This document shows, in pieces, positions 45,139 through 53,842 of a stretch of 64,000 nt of DNA. The notes below the pieces were generated by a model that was not told the origin of the DNA, did no database searches, and saw only the letters and a list, made by a program, of their open reading frames with translations. Each line of letters starts with the position of its first letter. Position 1 is the first letter of the stretch. The stretch is from assembly GCF_026810365.1 (NCBI RefSeq), contig NZ_CP113948.1:1203001-1267000 (forward strand), read 5' to 3'. The translations under genes and the position numbers were made by a program. Origin of the DNA: Flavobacterium praedii. GTDB lineage: Bacteria > Bacteroidota > Bacteroidia > Flavobacteriales > Flavobacteriaceae.

Positions 45139-45819
45139 ATGAAAAATATAGAAATCCTTTGTTTCTTACTTACTAGTATATTTTCATCCAATAGTTGGGG
45201 ACAAAATACTGCTATTGACATAAATAATAAAAAAGTAAGCACTACACAAAGTAATATTTTGATCATGAAAGATAAAACATATACTCCAAATAAGAGGATT
45301 AAATATTATCATGTTGAAGAAATTACGATGATGAAATTTGGAGGATATAAAACAGTTTATGATGTTTCAAATCCAAAACTAATTAGGACTTATGATTTGG
45401 GTACTAATAATAAAAGAATAGTAACACCCATATTTGTTGATGGAGACCAATTAGAAAAATCAATTTTAAATTCGGATACTTTACTTAGAAGTAGCATTCC
45501 AAGTAAAATATTATTTTCTGATACTCCCAAAAAAGCAGATTCGTATGCATCCATAGACATTATTAAAACCTATGAAAGGGTAGCAGAAAAAGGTTTTGAA
45601 TCTTTGGATATGATGAAAAAGCTAGCAAATTCCTATTTTTTTAATGATGAATTTGATAAAGCAGAAAAATATTATACTAAAATTTTTGCCAAAACCACTG
45701 ATATTGAACCCGAATATTATTATCGATATTCAATCACATTAAAAGCGGTAGGAAAAATTGAAAAATCGAATGAATATTTAAAAAAGTTCAACCAATTATC
45801 TAGTAACAGTACTAGATAA
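45139..45819 (+). CDS. Secreted protein with a TPR segment, truncated paralog of the next gene
   Basis: The 226-residue product has a signal peptide (ending NSWGQ). A unique middle part (about 23-125) has DKTYTPNKRIKYYHVEEI and other strands. The last 95 residues contain IDIIKTYERVAEKGFESLD, FNDEFDKAEKYYTKIFA and EYYYRYSITLKAVG, which match the TPR region at the N-terminus of the protein encoded at 45871. The PD40 and OmpA domains of that protein are missing. It may be a duplicated and recombined copy that retains only protein-protein contacts, or a specialised periplasmic partner. Confidence 0.7.
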   Translation: MKNIEILCFLLTSIFSSNSWGQNTAIDINNKKVSTTQSNILIMKDKTYTPNKRIKYYHVEEITMMKFGGYKTVYDVSNPKLIRTYDLGTNNKRIVTPIFVDGDQLEKSILNSDTLLRSSIPSKILFSDTPKKADSYASIDIIKTYERVAEKGFESLDMMKKLANSYFFNDEFDKAEKYYTKIFAKTTDIEPEYYYRYSITLKAVGKIEKSNEYLKKFNQLSSNSTR

Positions 45820-45870
45820 ATAACTAATAGTAATCAAAAAAACAGTACAGATTTCTAAAAAACTATTATT

Positions 45871-47832
45871 ATGAAAAACATTACAGTACTTTGCCTAACG
45901 ATACTTTCCTTTTTTACTCTAAGCACTAATGCGCAAAAAGCTAAAGTATTGAATGCGGATAAAAAATACGATAAATACGCCTACGTAGATGCCATAAAAA
46001 CATACGAAAGATTAGCCGAAAAAGGGTATAAATCTCCTGAAATGTATGAGAAATTAGGAAATGCTTACTATTTCAATTCTGAATTAGACAAAGCGGCAAA
46101 TTGGTATGAACAATTATTTGCATTAAATTCTAATGTCGATCCAGAAATCTATTACAGATATGCTTTTTGTTTACGATCTATTGGTCAAAATGAAAAAGCC
46201 AATGAGATGCTTAAAATGTATATTGAAAAATCGGATAATTCTACCAAAGGAGAAGAATACATAAAAGAAGTGAATTACTTGGATAAAATTAAAGCTAATT
46301 CTGGTAGATATAACGTTTCTGATGCAGGAATAAACTCAAAATATTCAGATTATGGCAGCTCTTTTTACAATGACAAATTGGTATTTACTTCTTCAAGAGA
46401 TACTGGAAGTTTAGGCCAAAGAAAACACACTTGGACAGATCAATATTTTACTAATTTATATGAATCCAAATTGACGCCAGATTCATTATTAACAGATAAA
46501 CCAAAAAAGTTTTCAAAAGGTGTAAAATCCAAATTTCATGAAGCAAGTGCCATTTTTAAAAAAAATGGCAATACTATGTATTTCACCAGAAATAATTATT
46601 TGGAAGGAAAAAAAGGTAAAAATGAAGAAAATGTAACCTTGATTAAGTTATACAAAGCCAGTTACATAAACAATGACTGGAAAAATATTACCGAATTACC
46701 TTTTAATAGCAACAACTATAGTACAGCACATCCCGCATTAAGTCCAGACGAAAAAACATTGTACTTCGTTTCGGATATGCCAGGCACCATTGGCGAATCT
46801 GATATTTTTAAAGTAAGTATTAATGATGATGGCAGTTTTGGCACACCTGAAAATTTAGGAAAAACCATAAACACTGCCGGAAAAGAAACATTTCCTTTTG
46901 TTACAGATGAAAATGAAATCTATTTTGCCTCAGACTCCCATTCTGGTCTTGGTGGTCTTGATATTTTTGTTTCTCAAATAAATCCAGACGGCACTTTTGG
47001 AGAAGTTCAAAATGTTGGAGCAGATGTCAATTCCACAAAAGATGATTTTGCATATTTAATCAATACCAAAAACAGAATTGGATTTTTCTCTTCCAATAGA
47101 GATGGAGGAAAAGGGTATGATGATATCTATCGTTTCAAAGAAATAAAAAGACTAGCAAAAAAATGTGTTCCAGAAATAAGCGGAATTATATCTGAATCTA
47201 AAGATGGTAAAAGCATTCCAAATACTAAAGTGTCAAATGCTAAAGTATCTTTATTCAATGATAAACATATATTGATTAGTTCTAAGGAAACCGATGAAAA
47301 TGGCTATTATCTTTTTAATGTAGAAAGTAAAAACACGTATAGTATCAGAGTTGAAAAAGAAAAATACGATACTGCAGAAAAAACAATAACAATCCCTGTT
47401 AATGAATGCAAAATACAGTTAAACTTGTCTATACAACCCACTATTTGTAAGGTAACTATTGGGGATGATTTAGGAGGATGTTTTGGTATAAAATGGATTT
47501 ATTTTGACTTAGATAAATCTAATATTAGACCTGAAGCTGCCTTAGATTTGGCCAAAATTTTGGATGTATTGAATCAATATCCAACAATGAAATTAGACAT
47601 TCGTTCCCATACAGATAGTCGTGCTTCATTTAAGTACAATGATGGTTTGTCTGAACGAAGAGCAAAATCCACTAGAGAATGGTTGATCAAAAATGGTGTT
47701 GCACCAGATCGATTAGGAAGTAAAGGATACGGTGAAACTCAATTAGTCAACAAATGCTCTGATGGTGTACAATGTACTGAAGAAGAACATCAACAAAACA
47801 GACGTAGTGAGTTTATTATAACTGGATTATAA
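45871..47832 (+). CDS. TPR-PD40-OmpA family protein of the adhesin locus
   Basis: The 653-residue product carries, in order, a signal peptide (1-22, ending NAQ), TPR repeats (about 28-130), a PD40/WD40-like propeller (about 150-420) with HPALSPDEKTLYFVSD and SSNRDGGKGYDDIY, a carboxypeptidase-regulatory-like beta domain (about 430-510), and a C-terminal OmpA domain (about 535-653) with YFDLDKSNIRPEA, RSHTDSR and QNRRSEF. This domain order is typical of proteins encoded beside PorP/SprF and is related to PorE. It anchors secretion or adhesin components to peptidoglycan. The gene ends at a bidirectional terminator. Confidence 0.92.
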   Translation: MKNITVLCLTILSFFTLSTNAQKAKVLNADKKYDKYAYVDAIKTYERLAEKGYKSPEMYEKLGNAYYFNSELDKAANWYEQLFALNSNVDPEIYYRYAFCLRSIGQNEKANEMLKMYIEKSDNSTKGEEYIKEVNYLDKIKANSGRYNVSDAGINSKYSDYGSSFYNDKLVFTSSRDTGSLGQRKHTWTDQYFTNLYESKLTPDSLLTDKPKKFSKGVKSKFHEASAIFKKNGNTMYFTRNNYLEGKKGKNEENVTLIKLYKASYINNDWKNITELPFNSNNYSTAHPALSPDEKTLYFVSDMPGTIGESDIFKVSINDDGSFGTPENLGKTINTAGKETFPFVTDENEIYFASDSHSGLGGLDIFVSQINPDGTFGEVQNVGADVNSTKDDFAYLINTKNRIGFFSSNRDGGKGYDDIYRFKEIKRLAKKCVPEISGIISESKDGKSIPNTKVSNAKVSLFNDKHILISSKETDENGYYLFNVESKNTYSIRVEKEKYDTAEKTITIPVNECKIQLNLSIQPTICKVTIGDDLGGCFGIKWIYFDLDKSNIRPEAALDLAKILDVLNQYPTMKLDIRSHTDSRASFKYNDGLSERRAKSTREWLIKNGVAPDRLGSKGYGETQLVNKCSDGVQCTEEEHQQNRRSEFIITGL

Positions 47833-47845
47833 AATATTTTTTTAG

Positions 47846-47880
47846 CAAAAAAAACTACCTGTAATATGGTAGTTTTTTTT
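47846..47880. terminator. Bidirectional terminator between the OmpA gene and CAP copy B
   Basis: AAAACTACC at 47851-47859 pairs with GGTAGTTTT at 47868-47876, with A and T runs on the two sides that suit both converging genes. Confidence 0.85.
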
Positions 47881-47902
47881 TGCTTTATAGAAATCTCAAT
47901 TT

Positions 47903-48403
47903 TTAAATTTTTACAAAAATATTAGTATAATATTTTTTCCCATTTGCTGGATTTTCTCTTATCGAAATACCAAAATGTGTATAATCACCTTCAATATTTT
48001 GTTTATGTCCTTCGCTATTTAGCCAAGCATCGAAAGCTCCTTGAGCACTATTGTAATTATAAGCAATATTTTCACTTACTTTTACTGCACCCAAAACTTT
48101 TATAATATTAGAAGAACGAGCTTCAAAATCATTATGATTTACAACATTGTTTGCAATCATATAATTATCATGTTCTTCCGATTTGTAGGAAACATGATTG
48201 ATTTTTTCTAATGCTTTTAACCCAATACTAACACGGTAATTATTAATCAAAGTCATTGTTTCCAATTCTACAGGACTATAATCGTAGTTTAAAACGAGAG
48301 ACGAAGTTTGATCTGATTCTGTTGAAGTAGTTTCCTCAGAAGTACAGGAAATAAAAAATAAAATTGCAATAAATGAAGACACACGAAGTAATTTCGAATT
48401 CAT
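47903..48403 (-). CDS. CAP (SCP/PR-1) domain lipoprotein, copy B
   Basis: A 166-residue lipoprotein (lipobox FFISC, Cys at about residue 20) with a serine/threonine-rich spacer and a CAP domain containing ELETMTLINNYRVSIGLKAL, KSEEHDNYM, VVNHNDFEARS, VSENIAYNYNSAQGAFDAW and IEGDYTHFGISI. It is the same length as copy A at 25946 and nearly identical over the domain. The upstream regions also match in parts (both have GATTG, a G run and GCAA shortly before the start, and AAATATAATCGA farther up), so gene and promoter were duplicated together. Confidence 0.88.
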   Translation of the reverse strand: MNSKLLRVSSFIAILFFISCTSEETTSTESDQTSSLVLNYDYSPVELETMTLINNYRVSIGLKALEKINHVSYKSEEHDNYMIANNVVNHNDFEARSSNIIKVLGAVKVSENIAYNYNSAQGAFDAWLNSEGHKQNIEGDYTHFGISIRENPANGKKYYTNIFVKI

Positions 48404-48507
48404 ATAAATAGTAGTTTAAATCTAAAGTAGATTGGGGGCAAACTCCTTTAATGTTAACGGTTTAGGCTAATTATTAATCCAAATAAACTGACTTAAATCC
48501 AAATCAC

Positions 48508-48515
48508 CAAATATA
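48508..48515 (-). promoter_or_regulatory. -7 element of CAP copy B
   Basis: On the minus strand TATATTTG matches TAnnTTTG exactly, with a TTG 23 nt upstream as a possible -33 box. Copy A has the same region with one extra T (TATATTTTG) near 26543. Confidence 0.5.
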
Positions 48516-48563
48516 ATCGACGAACTACATCAAAAACACAAAAGATAATACAACATTCTTACA

Positions 48564-49208
48564 TTATGGGGCTAGACGTGAAATTTTCCAAGAATAATCT
48601 TCTTCAAGTGTATATCGAATTCGATCATGCAAACGGTTAGGCCTTCCTTGCCAGAATTCAACTTCTTTAGGAAAAACAATAAAACCACCCCAATGTTTTG
48701 GTCTTGGAATTACTGAACCTTCGTAATCTTTTTCTAATTGTTTTAAATTTTCTTCCAAATAATTTCGAGAAGGTACAACTTCACTTTGATTGGAAACTAT
48801 GGCTCCTAATTTACTTCCATCAGGTCGGGATTCAAAATAGCCATCTGAATTGTTTTCTGATGTTTTTTGTGCTATTCCTTTGATTATGACTTGTCGCTCT
48901 AAACTTTCCCAGAAAAACGAAAGACAAACATTTGGATTATTAGCTATCGCCCTACCCTTTTCAGAATTATAATTAGTATAAAAAATAAAACCTTCCTCGT
49001 TGAATTTTTTTAAAAGCACTACGCGCGATTTTGGAAAACCGTCTAAACCAATTGTTGAAACAGTCATAGCATTAATTTCACCAGTACCTTCAAAATCTTC
49101 TACTTCATGAAACCATCTGTTAAAAAGATTAATTGGGTCTTCTGGAATTGAAGATTCTAATAATTCACTTTTTTCGTATGACTTTCTATAATTACTTAAA
49201 TCGCTCAT
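48564..49208 (-). CDS. pdxH: Pyridoxamine 5'-phosphate oxidase
   Basis: The 214-residue product matches the FMN-dependent enzyme that makes pyridoxal 5'-phosphate from PNP or PMP. Visible motifs are NAMTVSTIGLDGFPKSRVVLLK (read as AMTVSTIGLDG and SRVVLLK) for FMN and substrate binding, FYTNYNSEKGRAI, ERQVIIKG and the C-terminal EFWQGRPNRLHDRIRY signature with the substrate-binding Arg and His. Length is typical. It lies 32 nt after rnz on the same strand, probably in one transcript. Confidence 0.97.
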   Translation of the reverse strand: MSDLSNYRKSYEKSELLESSIPEDPINLFNRWFHEVEDFEGTGEINAMTVSTIGLDGFPKSRVVLLKKFNEEGFIFYTNYNSEKGRAIANNPNVCLSFFWESLERQVIIKGIAQKTSENNSDGYFESRPDGSKLGAIVSNQSEVVPSRNYLEENLKQLEKDYEGSVIPRPKHWGGFIVFPKEVEFWQGRPNRLHDRIRYTLEEDYSWKISRLAP

Positions 49209-49240
49209 TTTATTTAGTTTTATACTATTTTATTTTACTA

Positions 49241-50146
49241 TTAAAATTCAAAACTTTTTCCATCATCAGCTAATAATACATTTTTAAAAACAGTTTCGGC
49301 TTCCTCTTTAAACAATTGAATGCTATCATACCGTGTAGAATAATGCCCTAATATTAATTGATTTGCATTGGCTTTCAAAGCGATTTTTGCAGCTTCTTTA
49401 GCAGTAGAATGCATGGTTTTTGAGGCTAATGATTCTTCGGATTGCAAAAAAGTAGATTCGTGATACAAAACAGTAACATTTTCAATTAGTGGAATTACAT
49501 CTTCACTGTATTTTGTATCCGAACAAAAAGCGTAACTCAATGCAGGAATTGGATCAAATGTTAGTATTTCATTTGGGACTATTCTACCATCTTCCAAAGT
49601 GATGTTTTTACCATTTTTTAAATTCTGATAATAACAGGTTTCTATTTCATAAGATTGTATTGCTTTCATATTGAGTCCACGTTCACCAATTTTTTCTTGA
49701 AATAAAAAACCGTTGGTATATACGCGATGTCTTAATGCAATTGTCTTGACTATTACTTTATCATCTTCATAGATAATTTCACTTTTCTTTGATTCCAATT
49801 CATGAAAAAACAATTGATAATTTGTCCATGAATTGGACAATCGCAACTGCAAATCAATTATTTCTTTGATTCCTTTTGGTCCATAAATATGCAAATCATT
49901 TGTTCTCCCCAGAAGGGCAAAAGTAGAAATCAAACCGATTAAACCAAAAAAATGATCTCCATGCAAATGAGAAATAAAAACATGATTGATTTTTGAAAAC
50001 TTCAATTTGTTTTTACGCAATTGCACCTGAGTTCCTTCACCACAATCAATCAAAAAAAGTCTGTTTTTAATTTCTAAAACCTGTGAAGTAGGATTGGTCA
50101 ATGTACGAGGAGTTGCGGCATAACAGCCAAGAATTGTTAGTTTCAA
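49241..50146 (-). CDS. rnz: Ribonuclease Z
   Basis: The 301-residue metallo-beta-lactamase-fold nuclease trims the 3' ends of tRNA precursors. The zinc motif HLHGDH lies at about residues 60-65 after DCGEGTQVQL, with further ligands in SDTKYSEDV and HSTAKEAA and the C-terminal LGHYSTRY. Length and motif order match the bacterial short form. The start at 50146 follows a non-coding, repeat-bearing spacer. Confidence 0.96.
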   Translation of the reverse strand: MKLTILGCYAATPRTLTNPTSQVLEIKNRLFLIDCGEGTQVQLRKNKLKFSKINHVFISHLHGDHFFGLIGLISTFALLGRTNDLHIYGPKGIKEIIDLQLRLSNSWTNYQLFFHELESKKSEIIYEDDKVIVKTIALRHRVYTNGFLFQEKIGERGLNMKAIQSYEIETCYYQNLKNGKNITLEDGRIVPNEILTFDPIPALSYAFCSDTKYSEDVIPLIENVTVLYHESTFLQSEESLASKTMHSTAKEAAKIALKANANQLILGHYSTRYDSIQLFKEEAETVFKNVLLADDGKSFEF

Positions 50147-50250
50147 ATTTATTTTTTAGAGTTAAAAAAGTTCAAATTGGAATATATTTTTGAAAACACC
50201 TTTTTATTCAATTATTTAATGATGAGAACAAAAAGGTCTTGAATGACCGC

Positions 50251-50368
50251 AAGTGCGTGAGGGATAGAGCAAGGCGCCAAAGCGCTCGTGATAGCCCGAC
50301 CGCATTGAGAAAAGGGGCTGAATGAGCGGTTTATATATTAAGCCCCTTTTCTCAATACGTTCACGCCC
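50251..50368. repeat. Structured REP-like intergenic element
   Basis: The element starts GTGCGTGAGGGATAG and ends TTCACGCCC, so GCGTGA and TCACGC form a terminal stem. Inside is a near-perfect long hairpin: 50304-50319 pairs exactly with 50341-50356 (ATTGAGAAAAGGGGCT), and the stem can extend to 50301-50359 with one mismatch. A smaller GC-rich hairpin surrounds GGCGCC near 50273. It contrasts sharply in base composition with its surroundings and looks like one copy of a dispersed genomic repeat. Confidence 0.6.
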
Positions 50369-50417
50369 AAATAATTATATTTTAAAATAATAAGGTATTA
50401 ACTGTTTTTTAGACTTT

Positions 50418-50750
50418 TTAAAAACCCAAATCTCTTTCAATTTCATCCATTTCAATTAAATCTTGCGCTTCCAATTGAGTAGGAACAACGATTATAGACA
50501 TAGGAACTTTGTTGTAATCAATATCGCTAACAACAAAAACAATTGATTTTTTTTCTTTTTTATGTTTTTTGGCTAAATCAGAAAAGATTTTGATTGATTT
50601 TACATCCACTGATTTGTCATGTGAGATATCTAAAATAAGATTATGCTCTTTGAAACTATTGTACTGGCTATTTATTTTATCTAAAAATGCCACAATATCT
50701 CCTTCGGTATCTTTAATTATAACCGTATGACCTTTTGTTGTTACTTTCAT
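50418..50750 (-). CDS. Conserved hypothetical protein, STAS-like
   Basis: A 110-residue soluble protein with alternating strands and helices: MKVTTKGHTVIIKDTEG, HNLILDISHDKSVDVKSI, KSIVFVVSDIDYNKVP, then TQLEAQDLIEMDEIERDLGF at the C-terminus. The order resembles the STAS/anti-sigma-antagonist fold, though the phosphorylatable serine motif is not evident. It lies between pyrB and rnz, and similar proteins are linked to rnz in flavobacteria. Function unknown. Confidence 0.75.
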   Translation of the reverse strand: MKVTTKGHTVIIKDTEGDIVAFLDKINSQYNSFKEHNLILDISHDKSVDVKSIKIFSDLAKKHKKEKKSIVFVVSDIDYNKVPMSIIVVPTQLEAQDLIEMDEIERDLGF

Positions 50751-50774
50751 TGATATTGTGTTTAATGGTATTTT

Positions 50775-51701
50775 TTATTGAAGTTTTGAAGCCAATAGAT
50801 AAATGACTGCCATCCTGATTGCCACTCCATTTTCTACCTGATTTAAAATTACAGATTGTTGAGAATCGGCTACATCGCTAGTAATCTCAACACCTCGATT
50901 AATAGGTCCTGGGTGCATAATTACAATTTCTTTATCGAGAGAATTTAATAAATCTTTATCTACTCCATATTGCTGTGCATACTCCCTTGTTGATGGAAAA
51001 AAATTAACATCCATTCTTTCATTCTGCACTCTTAACATATTTGCTACATCACACCATTCTAGCGCCTTACGTAAATTAGGTTCTACAGTTACTCCAAGTG
51101 ATTCGATGTATCTTGGGATAAGGGTTTTGGGACCACATACTTTAACTTCGGCGCCTTGCATTTGCAAAGCATAAATATTAGATAGTGCTACTCTAGAGTG
51201 TAAAATATCTCCAACGATTACTACTTTTTTACCAGCCACATCGCCTAACTTTTCTCTAATGGAATAACTATCCAATAATGCTTGTGTGGGATGTTCATGA
51301 GCTCCATCGCCTGCATTTACAATACTTGCCTTTACATTTTTGGACAAAAAATAGGCGGCTCCAGGATTGGAATGTCTCATGACAACCATATCCACTTTCA
51401 TCGATAGAATATTGTTTACGGTATCTATTAAGGTTTCACCTTTTTTTACTGAAGATTGAGCTGCAGAGAAACTAATAACGTCTGCTGATAATCTTTTTTG
51501 TGCCAATTCAAACGATAATTTTGTTCGGGTACTATTTTCAAAAAATATATTAGCAATAGTAATATCTCTTAAGGAAGGCACTTTCTTAATTGGACGGTTT
51601 ATGACTTCTTTAAAATGATCGGCTGTTTCAAATATTAGGTTAATATCATTTTCATTAATGTACTTAATTCCTAATAAATGATTTACACTTAATTCGCTCA
51701 T
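50775..51701 (-). CDS. pyrB: Aspartate carbamoyltransferase catalytic subunit
   Basis: The 308-residue product catalyses the first committed step of pyrimidine synthesis. Key motifs are FENSTRTKLSFE (carbamoyl phosphate loop), HPTQALLD, GDILHSRVA and the late HPGPINRG. The frame extends upstream to 51818 but would overlap pyrR and add 39 unrelated residues, so the ATG at 51701 (MSELSVNHLLG) is preferred. It follows pyrR by 65 nt on the same strand, forming a pyrRB unit. No pyrI regulatory subunit is nearby. Confidence 0.96.
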   Translation of the reverse strand: MSELSVNHLLGIKYINENDINLIFETADHFKEVINRPIKKVPSLRDITIANIFFENSTRTKLSFELAQKRLSADVISFSAAQSSVKKGETLIDTVNNILSMKVDMVVMRHSNPGAAYFLSKNVKASIVNAGDGAHEHPTQALLDSYSIREKLGDVAGKKVVIVGDILHSRVALSNIYALQMQGAEVKVCGPKTLIPRYIESLGVTVEPNLRKALEWCDVANMLRVQNERMDVNFFPSTREYAQQYGVDKDLLNSLDKEIVIMHPGPINRGVEITSDVADSQQSVILNQVENGVAIRMAVIYLLASKLQ

Positions 51702-51766
51702 TATTATTTTATTTTCAGATTTTAATTTTATGCAAGTGAATTTGAAATGGAGGTATAAAAACCAGA

Positions 51767-52306
51767 TTAATTGGTTAACAAATACACCCCATCTTCTCCA
51801 TCTTGTTCTGTCCAACACACTTTGACCTTTTCTCCATTTATAGCGTCTACTTGGCGGCCTCTATAATCTGGTTGAATTGGTAAATCTCTACTAAAACGAC
51901 GATCTATTAACGCTAACAACTCAATTCCAGAGGGCCTACCAAAAGATTGAATTGCAGTTAGAGCTGCACGAATACTTCGCCCGGTATACAAAACATCGTC
52001 TATAAAAATGACTTTTTTATCTTCAACCAAAAAATCAATTTGTGTTTTATTGGCTTCCAAAGGTTTGTTGGTTCTACGAAAATCATCTCTAAAAAAAGTA
52101 ATATCCAAATAGCCCAACAATACATTTGGTATATGATATTCTTTTTCTAATAAAGTTTTCAAACGTTCTGCCAAAAAAGTACCTCTAGGTTGAATTCCTA
52201 TCAAAACAGTATTCGAAAAATCAAGATGTTTTTCAATTAATTGACAAGCCAAACGATTCAAAATAATATTGACTTCTTTTGAATTGAGTAACACTTTTTG
52301 ATTCAT
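51767..52306 (-). CDS. pyrR: PyrR bifunctional regulator / uracil phosphoribosyltransferase
   Basis: The 179-residue product has the type I PRTase fold with the PRPP loop VIFIDDVLYTGRSIRAAL and the PyrR-typical GIQPRGTFLAERL and DRRFSRDLPIQPDYRG segments. In many bacteria PyrR binds pyr mRNA and causes attenuation in response to UMP; whether it does so in Bacteroidota is uncertain. It is encoded just ahead of pyrB. A good -7 box lies about 95 nt upstream. Confidence 0.95.
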   Translation of the reverse strand: MNQKVLLNSKEVNIILNRLACQLIEKHLDFSNTVLIGIQPRGTFLAERLKTLLEKEYHIPNVLLGYLDITFFRDDFRRTNKPLEANKTQIDFLVEDKKVIFIDDVLYTGRSIRAALTAIQSFGRPSGIELLALIDRRFSRDLPIQPDYRGRQVDAINGEKVKVCWTEQDGEDGVYLLTN

Positions 52307-52399
52307 ATTCTAGAAATTATTTATTTAAAAGATATAAGGTTGTTATGCTTAGTTTTAAAATTTACCAATCGGCTTTAAAACTATTTTGGTTTGGTTAAG

Positions 52400-52407
52400 C
52401 AAATATA
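52400..52407 (-). promoter_or_regulatory. -7 element upstream of pyrR
   Basis: On the minus strand TATATTTG fits TAnnTTTG exactly, 93 nt before the pyrR start. No TTG at ideal distance is evident. The leader is long enough for a regulatory structure, though I see no strong hairpin. Confidence 0.45.
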
Positions 52408-52898
52408 CAAATTCCGATTTAGGATTTATTCATTACAAGTCTAGAAAAAAATATTTATTATTTTCTAAAAGAAATCCATGTTGCTTTATGCCAAATATAC
52501 TCCATAGGGCCTTGCTTATGTGTTTTTAACCACCATGTACAAAATGCTAATTGAAGTACAAATAAAACAATTCCGATTAGCAAACAATAAGTAGCTCCAG
52601 TATATTCTACAAGTCCCAATCCGTAACGGTAATAAATAAAAGAACCTACAATGGATTGCATGATATAATTGGTTAAACTCATTTTTCCAAAAGGAATGAG
52701 CTTTTCCAAAAAATTATTTAAAGATTTTTTTTGATATAACAATAGGAAAGTAGAAACCAAAATAATCATAAATGCACAGTTTGACCATGAAGTTACAATT
52801 ATTGAAAGACTATTCATAGTTGCTTTTCTTGCTATAATGTCTGGCAAATATATTTTTAACCCGTTGGGTGTAATTATTTGCAGTAAAATAAATTGATT

Positions 52899-52957
52899 AG
52901 ATATTGGTCAAGATACTGAAATTCAGTATCTTGAAGTCGCCAAACAAACCAATATCT
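52899..52957 (+). promoter_or_regulatory. Double-stem leader hairpin in front of the transposase start
   Basis: An outer stem pairs AGATATTGGT (52899-52908) with ACCAATATCT (52948-52957), directly touching the ATG at 52958. Nested within it, CAAGATACTGAA and TTCAGTATCTTG (52909-52933) form a second perfect stem around a single base. Transcripts entering from outside would fold so that the start region is hidden, limiting transposase translation. Confidence 0.65.
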
Positions 52958-53842
52958 ATGTCAAATATAGTAAAAAATTATTTTAGAGTTTTAGAAGTTA
53001 TAAGTTCTTTGAATTGTAAATTAGAGAATAAATCAGATGTCGGCAGAAAACAAAAAATGTCTGATTTAGAAGTAGTTGCGTTAAGTTTGACGGCTGAATT
53101 CATGTCTATTGATAGTGAAAATTCTTTATTTAAAGAGATTAATAAGCAAGAAATACCTAATTTAATTGAGCGAAGTCAGTTCAATAAACGAAGGCGAAAA
53201 TTGTTTTTCTTTTTAGAAGAAGTAAGAACAAAATTAGCATCTCGGTTTTTAGAATTTGAAGATTATTTCATCGTGGATAGTATGCCGTTGGAGATTTGCA
53301 AATTTGCACGTCATAGGAGGATTAAAATCTGTAAAAATGAGTTTGAAACAGCTCCTTCAAAAGGGTTTTGCGCTTCTCAAAACAACTGGTTTTACGGATA
53401 TAAATTGCATGGAGTTTGTTCTATAAATGGAATTTTCCATTCATTGGATATTACAAAAGCAGAAGTTCATGATGTTCATTTTTTGAAAAATATAAAACAA
53501 CAAATGTCTGATTGTGTAGTGCTTGGTGATAGAGGGTACTTATCTCAAAGCATTCAATTAGATTTGTTTCAAACGGTTAATATAAAATTAGAAACACCCA
53601 AAAGAGCTAATCAAAAAGATTATAAACCACAACCTTATATCTTTAGAAAATCAAGAAAAAGAATTGAAACATTATTTTCACAACTATGCGACCAGTTCAG
53701 AATTAGAAACAATTATGCAAAAACTTTTGAAGGATTTAAAACAAGAATTTTAGCAAAAATAACAGCATTAACATTGGTTCAATATGTCAATAAATTCATC
53801 TTTGATAGACCAATAAACAATATTAAAAATCAAACAATTTAA
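52958..53842 (+). CDS. IS982 family transposase
   Basis: The 294-residue DDE transposase has catalytic aspartates in FIVDSMPLEICK (about residue 105) and VVLGDRGYLS (about 190), and the glutamate in KRIETLFSQL (about 245). An upstream TTG at 52904 gives a longer frame but lies within the leader hairpin, so the ATG at 52958 is chosen. It encodes the whole expected protein, so the element is probably active. Confidence 0.95.
   Translation: MSNIVKNYFRVLEVISSLNCKLENKSDVGRKQKMSDLEVVALSLTAEFMSIDSENSLFKEINKQEIPNLIERSQFNKRRRKLFFFLEEVRTKLASRFLEFEDYFIVDSMPLEICKFARHRRIKICKNEFETAPSKGFCASQNNWFYGYKLHGVCSINGIFHSLDITKAEVHDVHFLKNIKQQMSDCVVLGDRGYLSQSIQLDLFQTVNIKLETPKRANQKDYKPQPYIFRKSRKRIETLFSQLCDQFRIRNNYAKTFEGFKTRILAKITALTLVQYVNKFIFDRPINNIKNQTI

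Noticed and set aside
50775..51818. Longer pyrB start at 51818
   Set aside because: It overlaps pyrR and adds 39 residues with no similarity to pyrB; the ATG at 51701 fits the family.
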